Shown here: positions 1 through 8,708 of the stretch, in pieces
Numbering within the stretch: the stretch's first letter is position 1
Layout of the letters: every line of letters begins with the position of its first letter
From: Eubacteriales bacterium
Lineage (GTDB): Bacteria > Bacillota > Clostridia > Lachnospirales > Lachnospiraceae
Direction of reading: 5' to 3'
Assembly: GCA_030524745.1 (NCBI GenBank)
Contig: JAUNGC010000009.1
Coordinates: 1-64,000 of the forward strand
Length of the DNA stretch: 64,000 nt
Translations under genes and position numbers: made by a program
Notes under the pieces: model-generated
What the model was told of the DNA's origin: nothing
Seen by the model: the letters and a program-made list of their open reading frames with translations, nothing else
Databases searched by the model: none

Positions 1-61
1 AATGGCTAAAATACAGGCTCTTTTGTGCAAAATAAATAAGAAAGTATAGAGAGAATCAAAA

Positions 62-349
62 ATGACGAATCAGCAACCTGCACCATCCTGGATGGAAGAG
101 CCTTCCGTCCGGGATATCCCAAAAGAAAAGCTGGATTTTTTACAGAAACTGGTCTTTGAGAGCAAAACGCTCTCCCAGAAGGAACTTCTTCCCTTTCTGA
201 TGGCGCTGGCCCAGCGAAGTAAGGAAGAAAAAATATCGTTTTCCCAGGAAGAAATGAACGCGATTATCGAAGCCATCAAAAAATACAGCACGCCGGATGA
301 AATAGCCAAGATAAACCAACTCATGAAGCTGCTGGCGCAAAAACATTGA
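62..349 (+). CDS. Small conserved-type protein of unknown function
   Basis: This 95-residue cytoplasmic protein has no signal peptide or membrane segment. It is rich in Lys, Glu, Gln and Leu and appears almost entirely helical; the middle reads like two amphipathic helices. I do not recognise the family. An ATG follows an AGAGAGAA-type ribosome site. A weak promoter-like pair (TTGTGC at 23-28, TATAGA at 45-50, 16-base spacing) lies just upstream, which would leave a very short leader. The next gene is convergent, so this is probably a single-gene unit. The reading frame is clean, codon use matches its neighbours, and overlapping frames look like shadows. Confidence 0.6.
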   Translation: MTNQQPAPSWMEEPSVRDIPKEKLDFLQKLVFESKTLSQKELLPFLMALAQRSKEEKISFSQEEMNAIIEAIKKYSTPDEIAKINQLMKLLAQKH

Positions 350-380
350 ACGTCAAAAAAACAGACTCATTCCATGAAGA

Positions 381-409
381 GAAGGCGGACTTCAAGCAAG
401 CCCGCCTTC
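381..409. terminator. Stem-loop between convergent genes
   Basis: GAAGGCGG (381-388) pairs with CCGCCTTC (402-409) around a 13-base loop, between the 3' ends of two convergent genes. Neither side has a strong T-tract immediately after the stem, so termination is plausible but not certain. Confidence 0.4.
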
Positions 410-486
410 TGCCATGATTTCCTGAATTTACCGGAGCAGTTTCATATCCTGTCCGGTCACTTATTTTGTAAACAACGAAGTCCGCG

Positions 487-1104
487 TCATTCTTCCGCTG
501 TCTCCTCCGCCTTCGCTGCAGTTTCCGGTTCTTCCGGCTCTGTCTCTTCTGATACTGCTTCTTCTGTATTTGTCTCCGTCTCTTCTTCGACGAATTCCTC
601 CGCCGTCTTATCAAACTCTGTGACGATATAGCTGGAAACCAGATATACGTTGTCGTCGCCCTCTACCCGAATATAATACTTGGAAAGCAGGCTGCTCTCG
701 TTTCCGGCATATATGGTGATCACCGAACCGTCGCTCAATGTGGCGCTGATGGTTCGGTATGGCTCTTCAAGACCGTATTCGGACAGATTATCCGGCGCCT
801 CTATAACCGTTTCTGACGTCGTAATGTTATCGATCAGAGTCAGCAGATAATTGATGCTGCTCTGCGTGATATTTTCACCCGGCAAAGACTGTTCCGTCCA
901 GACATCGTTTTCCTTTACAAAGTGCAGTTCATGATCTCCTGTTACCGTCAGTTCTGTCGCATCGTCTTTTGAAAAACCAGTGACTGTCGTTTCCGTTGTT
1001 TCTTCATCCTGAGAGAATTCCGCATTTTTCAATCCAAAATAGCCGCCGATACAGACAATACAAATCACTGCCAAAATGATAAACTGAATTTTTTGTTTTC
1101 TCAT
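487..1104 (-). CDS. DUF4340-type membrane-anchored protein
   Basis: The 205-residue product has an N-terminal membrane anchor (about residues 8-25). A domain of the DUF4340 type follows: 'ELTVTGDHEL', a predicted beta-rich core, and the 'YGLEEPYRTI' segment typical of the family. The last 35 residues are an acidic Glu/Thr tail of low complexity. DUF4340 proteins are commonly encoded beside GldG-like ABC transporters, and here the gene starts 2 bases after the end of the permease gene, so it is the third gene of that operon. Its biochemical role is unknown; I infer an extracytoplasmic accessory of the exporter. Confidence 0.75.
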   Translation of the reverse strand: MRKQKIQFIILAVICIVCIGGYFGLKNAEFSQDEETTETTVTGFSKDDATELTVTGDHELHFVKENDVWTEQSLPGENITQSSINYLLTLIDNITTSETVIEAPDNLSEYGLEEPYRTISATLSDGSVITIYAGNESSLLSKYYIRVEGDDNVYLVSSYIVTEFDKTAEEFVEEETETNTEEAVSEETEPEEPETAAKAEETAEE

Positions 1105-1106
1105 AC

Positions 1107-3224
1107 TTATCTCTTTCTCCTTCTGATCCAGATTACAATACCGGTCACAAGCATCCCTACGGGCAAAACCGCCATGAATAAAATGCCGTATCGGATCGCG
1201 GATGCGGAAGGCACCGTGAGATAGGATATGTCATAGGATTTTACAGGAACCGACACGCTCTCGGTTTCGCCCGTCATGGAACTGACCGCATTGGTGAACA
1301 GTCTTAAGTTGTTGTCCATTGTATACTGGTTTGTTCCGTCGGTAAACAGCATCGGAGAAGAATATAAAATAAGCTGTGCAGAGCCGGATTCCTGTTCTTT
1401 TACAGCGTGAATGCCAACTGCAAAAGGGCCGGCAGGATCATCCGCATTCTGTTCAATATCATCCGATTCGTTCAGACCCGATTTTGCATAAGAGTCTTCC
1501 GAGGTGGAAAGCAGCGTATTTACTTCCACATTTTCGTCTTCTTCCACAAAGATCGGCTGCGCATAGGGCATCATGACATAATCATAATCGCTTCCATAGA
1601 CTCCGCTGGTCAGCGTATCAGAAGAAACCTCGGGCAACAGATAAATGGGACTCTGATACATTCTTTCCCGGTTCTGCTCCACAATCAGTCCATCTCCGAC
1701 AGATACCCCGAAATAAGCGAGCACTTTGGACAGATTTGGCATATCCTCCGAAAACCGGTCAACGTAGGAAGTCGCAATGAAAAGACTGCCTCCCTGTTCC
1801 AGATAAGCGATCAGCTTATCCGCATCATCTTCTGTCAGATCGTTTTCCGGCGCAAAAAGAATCACGCCGTCGGCGTCCTCGGGCACAGCGTCCGAAGTCA
1901 AAAGGGTCAGATCCGCCAGATCCGCATTTTCCTTTTTCAGCCCGGCCACGAAAGTGCTGGAAATCGTTCCTTCATTGTGTCCGTTCAGTTCATAGATCAC
2001 AGGAGCGGAATCGCCTGCCACATAAGCGATCGCGCTGGTCAGAAGTCCTTCCGCATCATATCCTGTCACGCTGCTTTGATAGGTGGTATAATCAAAACTC
2101 GTCTCATAAATATCCGAATAGTCGATCGTTTTAAACCGCTTATCAGATTCCACAATCAGGGAATTGATCGTAATGCTGTCCGCATAGCTTTTATAAAATT
2201 CCGGAGAAATCACAGGATCCTTATTCACCACCTGCACATGATCCGACAAAGCGGCATAACTCGCAAGCGTTTTACACAGCGTAGGGTCCTGTCCGTCCTC
2301 CGATTCCAGAACATAAATGGTCACATCTTCCGTCAGATTTTTTACCAGATTTTTCGTTGTATCCGTCAGAGAATATAGCTTCTGACTCGTCACGTCCAGC
2401 GTTGTGTAACGCTCAGGCAGCGCAGACGCCGCCAGATTTACAAATACGGCGATCGCCACCACCAGCGCGGTCATTCCCGTACTGTATGCGCCAAACTGCA
2501 GCGTTTTTACTGAAATCTGATAACGGCGTTTCTGAATCGACTGTACGGTCAGAAACAAAAATACTGCGATCAGCGTCAGAAAGTATAAAACAGCCTTTAA
2601 ATCCAGCGTCCCGCCCAGCAGATCGCTGAGTCTGGTATAAAAATCAAAGGCGCTCAGAATCTTCTTTAAAACGGTCGCGGACGCCGGCAGCAGCGACATG
2701 ATGGAAGACATCATATAGCCCACAAAAAGAACGGCAAAACTCAAGACTGCCGCAATTACCTGACTTTCCGTAAGGGAGGAAATAAACAGGCCGACCGCAA
2801 GGCAGGTCAGACCGAACAGATAATAAACCAGTATCGCCGTATAGCTTTCACCAAGCTGCACCGTTCCATATCCGGTCAGAATCATCGGAAACAGCGCCAT
2901 GACCGCAACCGGTACGGTAAATACGGTCGCCATCGCCAGATATTTCCCCGCCACAATTTGGGAAACCGACACCGGCGCCGTCAAAATCAACTGATCCGTC
3001 TTCTGCTTTCTTTCCTCCGCCAGAATGCGCATGGAAAGGACCGGCGTAGAAAGCAACAGCAAAAATAGAATGCTGGACACAGTATCCGCCACATTTCCAT
3101 AGCCGGAAAGAAGATTGATTACAAAGAAATACAATCCTGCCAGACAGACGTGAGCCGCAATGAAAAGCCATCCTGTCACTGTGGTAAAATAGGTTTTTAA
3201 CTCTCTTTTATAAATTGCTGTCAT
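1107..3224 (-). CDS. GldF-GldG-like ABC transporter permease fusion
   Basis: This 705-residue protein joins two units usually encoded separately. Residues 1 to about 235 are an ABC-2 type permease with six hydrophobic segments. From about 245 there is another membrane segment, a large extracytoplasmic GldG-like domain (ABC_transp_aux), and a final membrane helix near 680 followed by a basic tail. The start is an ATG with a GGAGGAG site 7 bases upstream. It overlaps the upstream ATPase gene by 17 bases, indicating translational coupling. Family knowledge supports an ABC exporter. The gliding function known for Bacteroidetes relatives should not be assumed here, and the substrate is unknown. 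Confidence 0.8.
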   Translation of the reverse strand: MTAIYKRELKTYFTTVTGWLFIAAHVCLAGLYFFVINLLSGYGNVADTVSSILFLLLLSTPVLSMRILAEERKQKTDQLILTAPVSVSQIVAGKYLAMATVFTVPVAVMALFPMILTGYGTVQLGESYTAILVYYLFGLTCLAVGLFISSLTESQVIAAVLSFAVLFVGYMMSSIMSLLPASATVLKKILSAFDFYTRLSDLLGGTLDLKAVLYFLTLIAVFLFLTVQSIQKRRYQISVKTLQFGAYSTGMTALVVAIAVFVNLAASALPERYTTLDVTSQKLYSLTDTTKNLVKNLTEDVTIYVLESEDGQDPTLCKTLASYAALSDHVQVVNKDPVISPEFYKSYADSITINSLIVESDKRFKTIDYSDIYETSFDYTTYQSSVTGYDAEGLLTSAIAYVAGDSAPVIYELNGHNEGTISSTFVAGLKKENADLADLTLLTSDAVPEDADGVILFAPENDLTEDDADKLIAYLEQGGSLFIATSYVDRFSEDMPNLSKVLAYFGVSVGDGLIVEQNRERMYQSPIYLLPEVSSDTLTSGVYGSDYDYVMMPYAQPIFVEEDENVEVNTLLSTSEDSYAKSGLNESDDIEQNADDPAGPFAVGIHAVKEQESGSAQLILYSSPMLFTDGTNQYTMDNNLRLFTNAVSSMTGETESVSVPVKSYDISYLTVPSASAIRYGILFMAVLPVGMLVTGIVIWIRRRKR

Positions 3225-4278
3225 CGTTTTTCTCCTCCCCTTGTGGCTCCTCTTCCTGACAGGTTTCCGTCCGGCTGTCTCCGGTCTGATTGTCTTCGTC
3301 CAGATTCTCTCCGGTATGACTATCCTCTTCCAGCCGGCCGTCCCCGGTTTGTCCGCTCTCTGTCAACTGCAGGAAAATATCTTCCAGCGTACCCGCATTT
3401 TTCTGCAAAGAGAGAATCGGCATTTTATTTTCCGCCAGTTTGTAAAACAGGGACTGGCGCACGTCGCAGCCCGGCTTTTCCTGAATGACGGCGAAAACCT
3501 CTTCCTCTTCCTGCCGCACTTCAAAGCTTTCCACCCCTTCCAGCCGTTCCAGAATCGTCTCCATTCTTTCTTTCGTACCTTTGACGTTTACTTCCAGCCG
3601 TTCTGCTCCCTGCATTCTCTGCTGCAATCCTTCCGGCGTGTCGCTGGCCACCAGTTCTCCTTTGGAGATAATCAGAATCTGATCGCAGACTGCGCTCACC
3701 TCCGAAAGAATATGGGAACTTAAAATAACGGTATGCTTTTCTTTCAGGCTGCGGATCAGTTCCCGCATTTCTATCATCTGCTTCGGGTCCAATCCTACCG
3801 TCGGCTCATCCAGAATGATGATTTTGGGGTCTCCCAGTACAGCCTGCGCCAGGCCAACCCGCTGCCGGTAACCTTTGGATAAATTTCCGATCATTCGTTT
3901 TCTAACGTCTTCCAGCTTCGCAGTGTCAATCGCTTTTTCCACCGCTTCCGCCCGTTCTGCCCGCGGCACTTTTTTTAACTGAGCGGCAAATTTCAGATAT
4001 TCTTCCACTGTCATTTCCTGATACAAAGGCGGGATCTCCGGCAGATAACCGATTCTTTTTTTCGCCTCCTCCGCATCTTTTACGATATCAAAACCATCAA
4101 TTTTTACCTCGCCCGACGTCGGCGCAAGATATCCTGTGATGATATTCATGGTCGTGGATTTTCCCGCGCCGTTTGGTCCCAAAAATCCATAGATCCGGCC
4201 TTCCGAAATACAGACGTCAAGATCTTTCACCGCATAATGGTTCCCATACTTTTTGACCAGATGCGAAATTTCAATCAT
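3208..4278 (-). CDS. ABC transporter ATP-binding protein (GldA/CcmA-like)
   Basis: A cytoplasmic ATPase of 356 residues. It has Walker A 'GPNGAGKST' near residue 35, a 'LSKGYRQRVGLAQA' signature, Walker B 'IIILDEPTVGLDP' and the switch histidine in 'ILSSHIL'. The C-terminal ~60 residues are an acidic, hydrophilic Glu/Thr/Gly tail (several 'TGD' and 'EDSHTGE' units) that is not part of the ATPase fold. The start is an ATG behind GGGAGG. It is the first gene of a three-gene operon with the fused permease and the DUF4340 protein, and powers that exporter. Upstream lies the leuS terminator, so it has its own promoter, though I could not place one confidently. Confidence 0.85.
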   Translation of the reverse strand: MIEISHLVKKYGNHYAVKDLDVCISEGRIYGFLGPNGAGKSTTMNIITGYLAPTSGEVKIDGFDIVKDAEEAKKRIGYLPEIPPLYQEMTVEEYLKFAAQLKKVPRAERAEAVEKAIDTAKLEDVRKRMIGNLSKGYRQRVGLAQAVLGDPKIIILDEPTVGLDPKQMIEMRELIRSLKEKHTVILSSHILSEVSAVCDQILIISKGELVASDTPEGLQQRMQGAERLEVNVKGTKERMETILERLEGVESFEVRQEEEEVFAVIQEKPGCDVRQSLFYKLAENKMPILSLQKNAGTLEDIFLQLTESGQTGDGRLEEDSHTGENLDEDNQTGDSRTETCQEEEPQGEEKNDDSNL

Positions 4279-4455
4279 GTCGATTGCCTCCCTTATATGA
4301 TTATGCTATGTAAAACAGTTATCCGTATCCGCCTTCCGTTCCCATGGTACAAAGGCGGCTCCCGGACAACTTCCACATTTCACTATATGCAGAAAATGTG
4401 TTTAAAAAGAGAGGAATTTGTGACGATTGCCTGAAAAAAATATGTTCATTGTGTG

Positions 4456-4490
4456 AAAAAACGGCCGGTATACTTTCGCATACCAGCCGT
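4456..4490 (-). terminator. leuS rho-independent terminator
   Basis: On the minus strand a 13-base-pair stem (4478-4490 with 4461-4473, two G-T pairs) closes a GAAA tetraloop and is followed by six T residues. It lies 23 bases past the leuS stop codon. Confidence 0.88.
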
Positions 4491-4512
4491 CTTTACATGA
4501 ATTGCACATGAA

Positions 4513-6930
4513 TTATTTTTGTACGATATTTACCAGTCTTCCCGGCACGTAAATCTCTTTTACAATAGTACCTGTCAGTTTATCTGCAACCGCTTCTTTT
4601 CCTGCCGCAATCGCATCTTCCTTTGCGGCATCCGCAGGAAGCTTCACGGTCGCGCGGACTTTGCCGTTGACCTGCACCGCAATCTCGATGACGGATTCCA
4701 CAGTCTTTGCCTCATCCCATACAGGCCACTTCGCCTGATACAGACGGCCCTCATAGCCCATGAGTTGCCAGAGTTCCTCCGTCATATGAGGCGCTACCGG
4801 ATTCAAAAGGATCAGCAACGTCTGAAACTCATCCTTCGTCACCTTTCCGGCCTTATAGAAATCATTGATTAAAGACATCATGGCCGCAATGCCGGTATTA
4901 TACTTTAAGCTTTCATAATCGCCGGAAACCTTCTTGATGGTCTGGTGCATTCTGGTTTCCAGTTCTTTGGAATAGCCGCTCTCATCGTTTACAAGTTCCT
5001 GCAGCTTCCAGACGCGGTCCAGGAACCTGCGGCAGCCCTTCACGCCTTCCTGACTCCAGGAAGCGCTCAGATCAAAGGCGCCGATGAACATTTCATAGGT
5101 GCGTAGCGTATCCGCGCCAAACTCATTAACAATATCGTCCGGATTGACCACGTTGCCGCGGGATTTGCTCATCTTTTCGCCGTTCTCCCCCAGAATCATG
5201 CCGTGGGAGGTACGCTTCTGATACGGTTCCGGACAGGGAACAACGCCCTGATCGTAAAGGAACTTATGCCAGAAACGGGAATACAGAAGATGCAGCGTGG
5301 TATGCTCCATACCGCCGTTGTACCAGTCCACCGGAAGCCAGTAATTCATGGCTTCTTTGCTCGCCAGCGCTTCTTTGTTGTGCGGATCAATATAACGGAT
5401 GAAGTACCAGGAAGATCCCGCCCACTGAGGCATGGTATCCGTCTCCCGTTCCGCCTTTCCGCCGCAGCAGGGACATGTGGTTTCCACCCAGCTTCTCATA
5501 GCCGCCAGCGGAGATTCCCCGTTATCGGTAGGCATATAGCTTTCCACCTCCGGCAGTTCCAACGGAAGCTGTTCTTCCGGGATCGGAACATAACCGCATT
5601 TTTCACATTTCACAATCGGAATCGGCTCGCCCCAGTAACGCTGTCTGGAGAATACCCAGTCTCTGAGTTTATAGTTGGTTTTGGCAGTGCCGATTCCTTT
5701 TTCCACCAGATAATCCGTAATCGCTTTTTTCGCATCCGCCACGGACAAGCCGTTTAAGAAACCGGAATTTACCAGCTTTCCGGTGGCCACGTCCGTAAAC
5801 ACCGCTTCATTTACATCCACAGGACCCCTGGAACTTTCCACCACCTGAATGATGGGCATGTTGAACTTCTTGGCAAATTCCCAGTCTCTTTCGTCATGAG
5901 CGGGAACCGCCATGATCGCGCCCGTGCCGTAACTCATGAGCACGTAATCGGAAACCCAGACCGGAATCTCCGTGCCGTTTACCGGATTGACCGCCGTCAG
6001 GCCGTCGATCATCACGCCGGTCTTTTCTTTTGCCAGTTCGGAACGCTCAAAGTCGGATTTCTTCGCCGCCATCTCCTGATAGGCTTTGATCTCGTCCATA
6101 TTCCTGATTTCATCCGCAAACTTTGCAATATAAGGATGCTCCGGTGAAATTACCATGTAGGTAACGCCGAAAAGGGTATCCGGTCTTGTGGTATAAATGC
6201 GCAGCTTCTCTTCCTTTCCCTTAATGGGGAAATCCACTTCCGCGCCGTGGGAGCGGCCGATCCAGTTTTTCTGGGAAACCTTAACGCGTTCGATATAGTC
6301 CACGCCGTCCAGACCGTCGATCAGCTTATCCGCATATTCCGTAATTTTCAGCATCCACTGGCTCTTCACCTTGCGGACCACCTCTGCGCCGCAGCGCTCG
6401 CAGTGACCGTTGACCACTTCCTCATTCGCAAGGCCCACCTTACAGGAAGTGCACCAGTTGATCGGCATTTCAGACTTATAAGCCAGTCCCGCCTTGAACA
6501 GCTTTAAGAAAATCCACTGTGTCCAATGGTAGTAATCCGGATCTGTGGTATTGATTTCCCGGTCCCAGTCAAAGGAATAGCCGAGGGACTGTAATTGTCC
6601 TTTGAAGCGCTGTACGTTGTTCTTCGTCACGATTTTGGGATGAATATGATTCTTGATCGCATAGTTCTCCGTCGGAAGTCCGAACGCATCCCATCCCATC
6701 GGATACAGTACGTTATAGCCTTCCATTCTTCTTTTTCTGGCCACGATATCCAGCGCCGTATACGGGCGGGGATGGCCTACATGAAGGCCCTGTCCGGAAG
6801 GATAGGGGAATTCCACCAGCGCATAATATTTCGGCTTGGAATAATCGTCGGATGCGGCGAACGCCTTCTCCTCTTCCCAGACCTTCTGCCACTTCTTCTC
6901 GATCTCTTTGGGGTTATAAACTCTTTCCAT
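4513..6930 (-). CDS. leuS: Leucyl-tRNA synthetase
   Basis: Charges tRNA-Leu with leucine. The 805-residue product has the usual bacterial LeuRS length and layout. The HIGH-type motif is 'HVGHPRPY' at residues 50-57, there is a zinc-ribbon-like 'CTSCKVG...CERCG' insertion, a CP1 editing domain with 'TTRPDTLFG', the 'KMSKS' loop near residue 570, and a C-terminal anticodon-binding domain ending in the small tRNA-contacting module. The start is an ATG behind GGAGGAACGAG. It is a single-gene unit with its own promoter, T-box leader and terminator, so expression should rise when uncharged tRNA-Leu accumulates. Confidence 0.97.
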   Translation of the reverse strand: MERVYNPKEIEKKWQKVWEEEKAFAASDDYSKPKYYALVEFPYPSGQGLHVGHPRPYTALDIVARKRRMEGYNVLYPMGWDAFGLPTENYAIKNHIHPKIVTKNNVQRFKGQLQSLGYSFDWDREINTTDPDYYHWTQWIFLKLFKAGLAYKSEMPINWCTSCKVGLANEEVVNGHCERCGAEVVRKVKSQWMLKITEYADKLIDGLDGVDYIERVKVSQKNWIGRSHGAEVDFPIKGKEEKLRIYTTRPDTLFGVTYMVISPEHPYIAKFADEIRNMDEIKAYQEMAAKKSDFERSELAKEKTGVMIDGLTAVNPVNGTEIPVWVSDYVLMSYGTGAIMAVPAHDERDWEFAKKFNMPIIQVVESSRGPVDVNEAVFTDVATGKLVNSGFLNGLSVADAKKAITDYLVEKGIGTAKTNYKLRDWVFSRQRYWGEPIPIVKCEKCGYVPIPEEQLPLELPEVESYMPTDNGESPLAAMRSWVETTCPCCGGKAERETDTMPQWAGSSWYFIRYIDPHNKEALASKEAMNYWLPVDWYNGGMEHTTLHLLYSRFWHKFLYDQGVVPCPEPYQKRTSHGMILGENGEKMSKSRGNVVNPDDIVNEFGADTLRTYEMFIGAFDLSASWSQEGVKGCRRFLDRVWKLQELVNDESGYSKELETRMHQTIKKVSGDYESLKYNTGIAAMMSLINDFYKAGKVTKDEFQTLLILLNPVAPHMTEELWQLMGYEGRLYQAKWPVWDEAKTVESVIEIAVQVNGKVRATVKLPADAAKEDAIAAGKEAVADKLTGTIVKEIYVPGRLVNIVQK

Positions 6931-6984
6931 CTCGTTCCTCCTGTCAGCAACAGAAAACTATCCTGCAAATTTCCTGTCGTCATG

Positions 6985-7027
6985 AATAAAGGCCCTTTCG
7001 CTCCATCAACATAGAGACGAAAGGGCC
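6985..7027 (-). terminator. T-box regulated terminator hairpin
   Basis: A perfect 10-base-pair stem (7018-7027 with 6991-7000) with a 17-base loop, followed on the minus strand by TTTATT. It lies directly 3' of the T-box sequence, as expected for the regulated terminator. Confidence 0.88.
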
Positions 7028-7235
7028 TGTTTCTTCGCGGTACCACTCTATTTCACAGGAAATTGCTCCCTGTGCACTCAAACGCCTGTAACGGGGCATC
7101 CGCTCCTTGCTACTTGAAAAAATCGTTGGCAAAGAGAGCTCCAAGGCCAGTTCAAAGGTCTGCCCTGCGCGCTCGCACCAAACGCACGCTCTCTGAAAAA
7201 ACAGGTTCCTCCTACTATTCCTTATCTTCGCTGAT
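6985..7235 (-). promoter_or_regulatory. T-box riboswitch leader of leuS
   Basis: The 408-base stretch between leuS and the next gene is mostly this leader. On the minus strand I see the conserved T-box sequence AGAGTGGTACCGCG (7036-7049), which pairs with the free CCA end of uncharged tRNA, and a long stem I region with a GGTGCGAGC element. A candidate specifier triplet is CTG (minus strand, 7150-7148) in a 'GAA-CTG-GCC' context, a leucine codon matching the downstream gene. A terminator hairpin follows. The family mechanism is that uncharged tRNA-Leu binding switches terminator to antiterminator. The specifier assignment is inference from context. Confidence 0.9.
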
Positions 7236-7286
7236 TTTTCTGACATTTCACGCCTGTATCACAAAACACAGGCAAAACATGATAAT

Positions 7287-7315
7287 ATTGTAGCGTTATG
7301 CCCCTTCTTTGTCAA
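7287..7315 (-). promoter_or_regulatory. leuS sigma-A promoter
   Basis: Minus strand TTGACA (7315-7310), a 17-base spacer, then TACAAT (7292-7287). A near-consensus promoter about 45 bases upstream of the T-box structure. Confidence 0.85.
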
Positions 7316-7338
7316 TCTTTTTTTCTTTCCTGTTTTCT

Positions 7339-8055
7339 TCAGATGTAATGAATCTGCAGGCAGCCGAAGGAAACGTCTCCCGTCACTGTCAGCACTTCCC
7401 TTCCTGCCGGATCACAGCATCCGTTTTCTTCTACTCCGCCGAAATTCGTGTTCACATCAATAATCACCTTCCATGCAGCCGGAACATAAAGCCGGATCAC
7501 CCCAAAGGAAGGTTCGACCCTCACAAGTCCCGCATGATCCTTTAACACAGCATTATCAAAATACACCTCCAGCAATCCGAAAGACGATTCCAGATGCGCT
7601 TGCTCCAACTGCCGGTAACCGAAATATTTGATTGCTGAACCGAAGCTGTTTTGATAATGGACCGCCTCATCCCCGGCCATCTCAACCACATCATCTCCGA
7701 CAATATCTTCCGGTCTTCTTCCTTCGGCGAAATGATGCCTTCCGCTCACACGGCGGCGCGGCAGCAACATATTCAATCCGATCGTTCCCAGCAGGGCGGC
7801 CAGCAGCAATGTCCACGTAACCAACTTTTCGATCCCCAAAAGCCTGGCATTTACAATCCCGATAAATGCCAGCGAAAATAAGATCTGTCCCCAGTTTCTT
7901 TTAAACACGCCGTTTATCAGAAATCCCGCAAGGAATACCGTAATCAGCACGCTCCAAAAGCCAATCCCCTGCAAATATCCGAGTCTGCTGATTATTACTG
8001 CAACCGCACCCAGCAAAAATAAAACGCCCCAGAAAATATTTCTTCCTCTTTTCAT
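7339..8055 (-). CDS. LiaF-like membrane protein (envelope-stress related)
   Basis: The 238-residue protein has an N-terminal domain of four closely spaced membrane helices (residues ~8-100), then a soluble C-terminal domain. The C-terminal part, with 'SSFGLLEVYFDNA' and 'VEPSFGVIRLYVP', is a repetitive beta pattern typical of the cell-wall-active-antibiotic-response (DUF2154/LiaF C-terminal) family. LiaF proteins act at the membrane as modulators of cell-envelope stress signalling. Here the partner is a LytTR regulator rather than LiaRS: the genes overlap by 4 bases (ATGA), so they are translationally coupled. A GAAGGAG site precedes the ATG. The target pathway is not visible. Confidence 0.75.
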   Translation of the reverse strand: MKRGRNIFWGVLFLLGAVAVIISRLGYLQGIGFWSVLITVFLAGFLINGVFKRNWGQILFSLAFIGIVNARLLGIEKLVTWTLLLAALLGTIGLNMLLPRRRVSGRHHFAEGRRPEDIVGDDVVEMAGDEAVHYQNSFGSAIKYFGYRQLEQAHLESSFGLLEVYFDNAVLKDHAGLVRVEPSFGVIRLYVPAAWKVIIDVNTNFGGVEENGCCDPAGREVLTVTGDVSFGCLQIHYI

Positions 8056-8513
8056 ATCCTTCTCCTTCTTTCTCCCAGTCTTTCCGCCAGAACCTTATAA
8101 TAGTTCCGCGATACGTAAACTTTTTTTGCGCTTCCGGTAAACTCCACCACGCTGGACGCCGTCAGATTTCTCGTGATCGAATAGATTCTGTCCATGTTCA
8201 CAATTGTGGATTTGGATATCCGCATAAAATGACCCGGCAGCATTTTTTCCAATTCATAAAGCTTATAACTGGTCTCAAACATCTTATCAGCCGTATGCGC
8301 CCGTACGTTTTTCTCTTCCGTTTCAAAAAAGAGAATCTCATCCAGCGGAATATAATACTCGGTATCCTTCATCCTCAGCGTCATGCACCAATCCTTAGAA
8401 CCGATATCTCTGACAGCTTCCTGCAGCTTTATGATTCCGGAATCCACCTGGCTGCACCGGATGATGAGTTCATCCTCCTGCAGCCGTTCGTCGATTTCAA
8501 TTCTTACTTTCAT
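8052..8513 (-). CDS. LytTR-family DNA-binding regulator
   Basis: A 153-residue transcription regulator whose C-terminal ~95 residues are a LytTR domain: 'YYIPLDEILFFETEEKNVRAHT', then '...LPGHFMRISKSTIVNMDRI' and 'VYVSRNYYKVL'. There is no receiver domain; the N-terminal ~50 residues are a short alpha/beta stretch seen in this stand-alone class. The ATG at 8513 is chosen because AGAGGGG lies just upstream and the longer frame runs back through the promoter. It is co-transcribed with the LiaF-like gene. Stand-alone LytTR regulators paired with small membrane proteins are common in Firmicutes; autoregulation is likely but inferred. Confidence 0.85.
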   Translation of the reverse strand: MKVRIEIDERLQEDELIIRCSQVDSGIIKLQEAVRDIGSKDWCMTLRMKDTEYYIPLDEILFFETEEKNVRAHTADKMFETSYKLYELEKMLPGHFMRISKSTIVNMDRIYSITRNLTASSVVEFTGSAKKVYVSRNYYKVLAERLGERRRRI

Positions 8514-8540
8514 AAGCACCCCTCTGCTGTTGATAAGTCC

Positions 8541-8568
8541 ATTATACTTTTTTTGGCAACGGTGTAAA
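8541..8568 (-). promoter_or_regulatory. Promoter of the LytTR-LiaF-like operon
   Basis: Minus strand TTTACA (8568-8563), a 16-base spacer, then TATAAT (8546-8541), about 28 bases before the chosen ATG. Its position supports the shorter start of the regulator gene. Confidence 0.75.
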
Positions 8569-8622
8569 CCCGTTTGAACCAGGCGGTAAGAAATTACGTC
8601 TGAAAGGTAAAAAAAGCCGCGC

Positions 8623-8669
8623 AAAAAAACAGGACGCCGTGTCCCCCAACACAAATGGCGTCCTGTTTT
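8623..8669 (-). terminator. Terminator of the EF-G-like gene
   Basis: A 13-base-pair stem (8657-8669 with 8626-8638), extended inward by GTGT/ACAC, with seven T residues on the minus strand immediately after. It sits 40 bases past the stop codon. Confidence 0.88.
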
Positions 8670-8708
8670 CCATATGAAACACCCTTTCTAAAAAGAGTAA
8701 AACTGCCT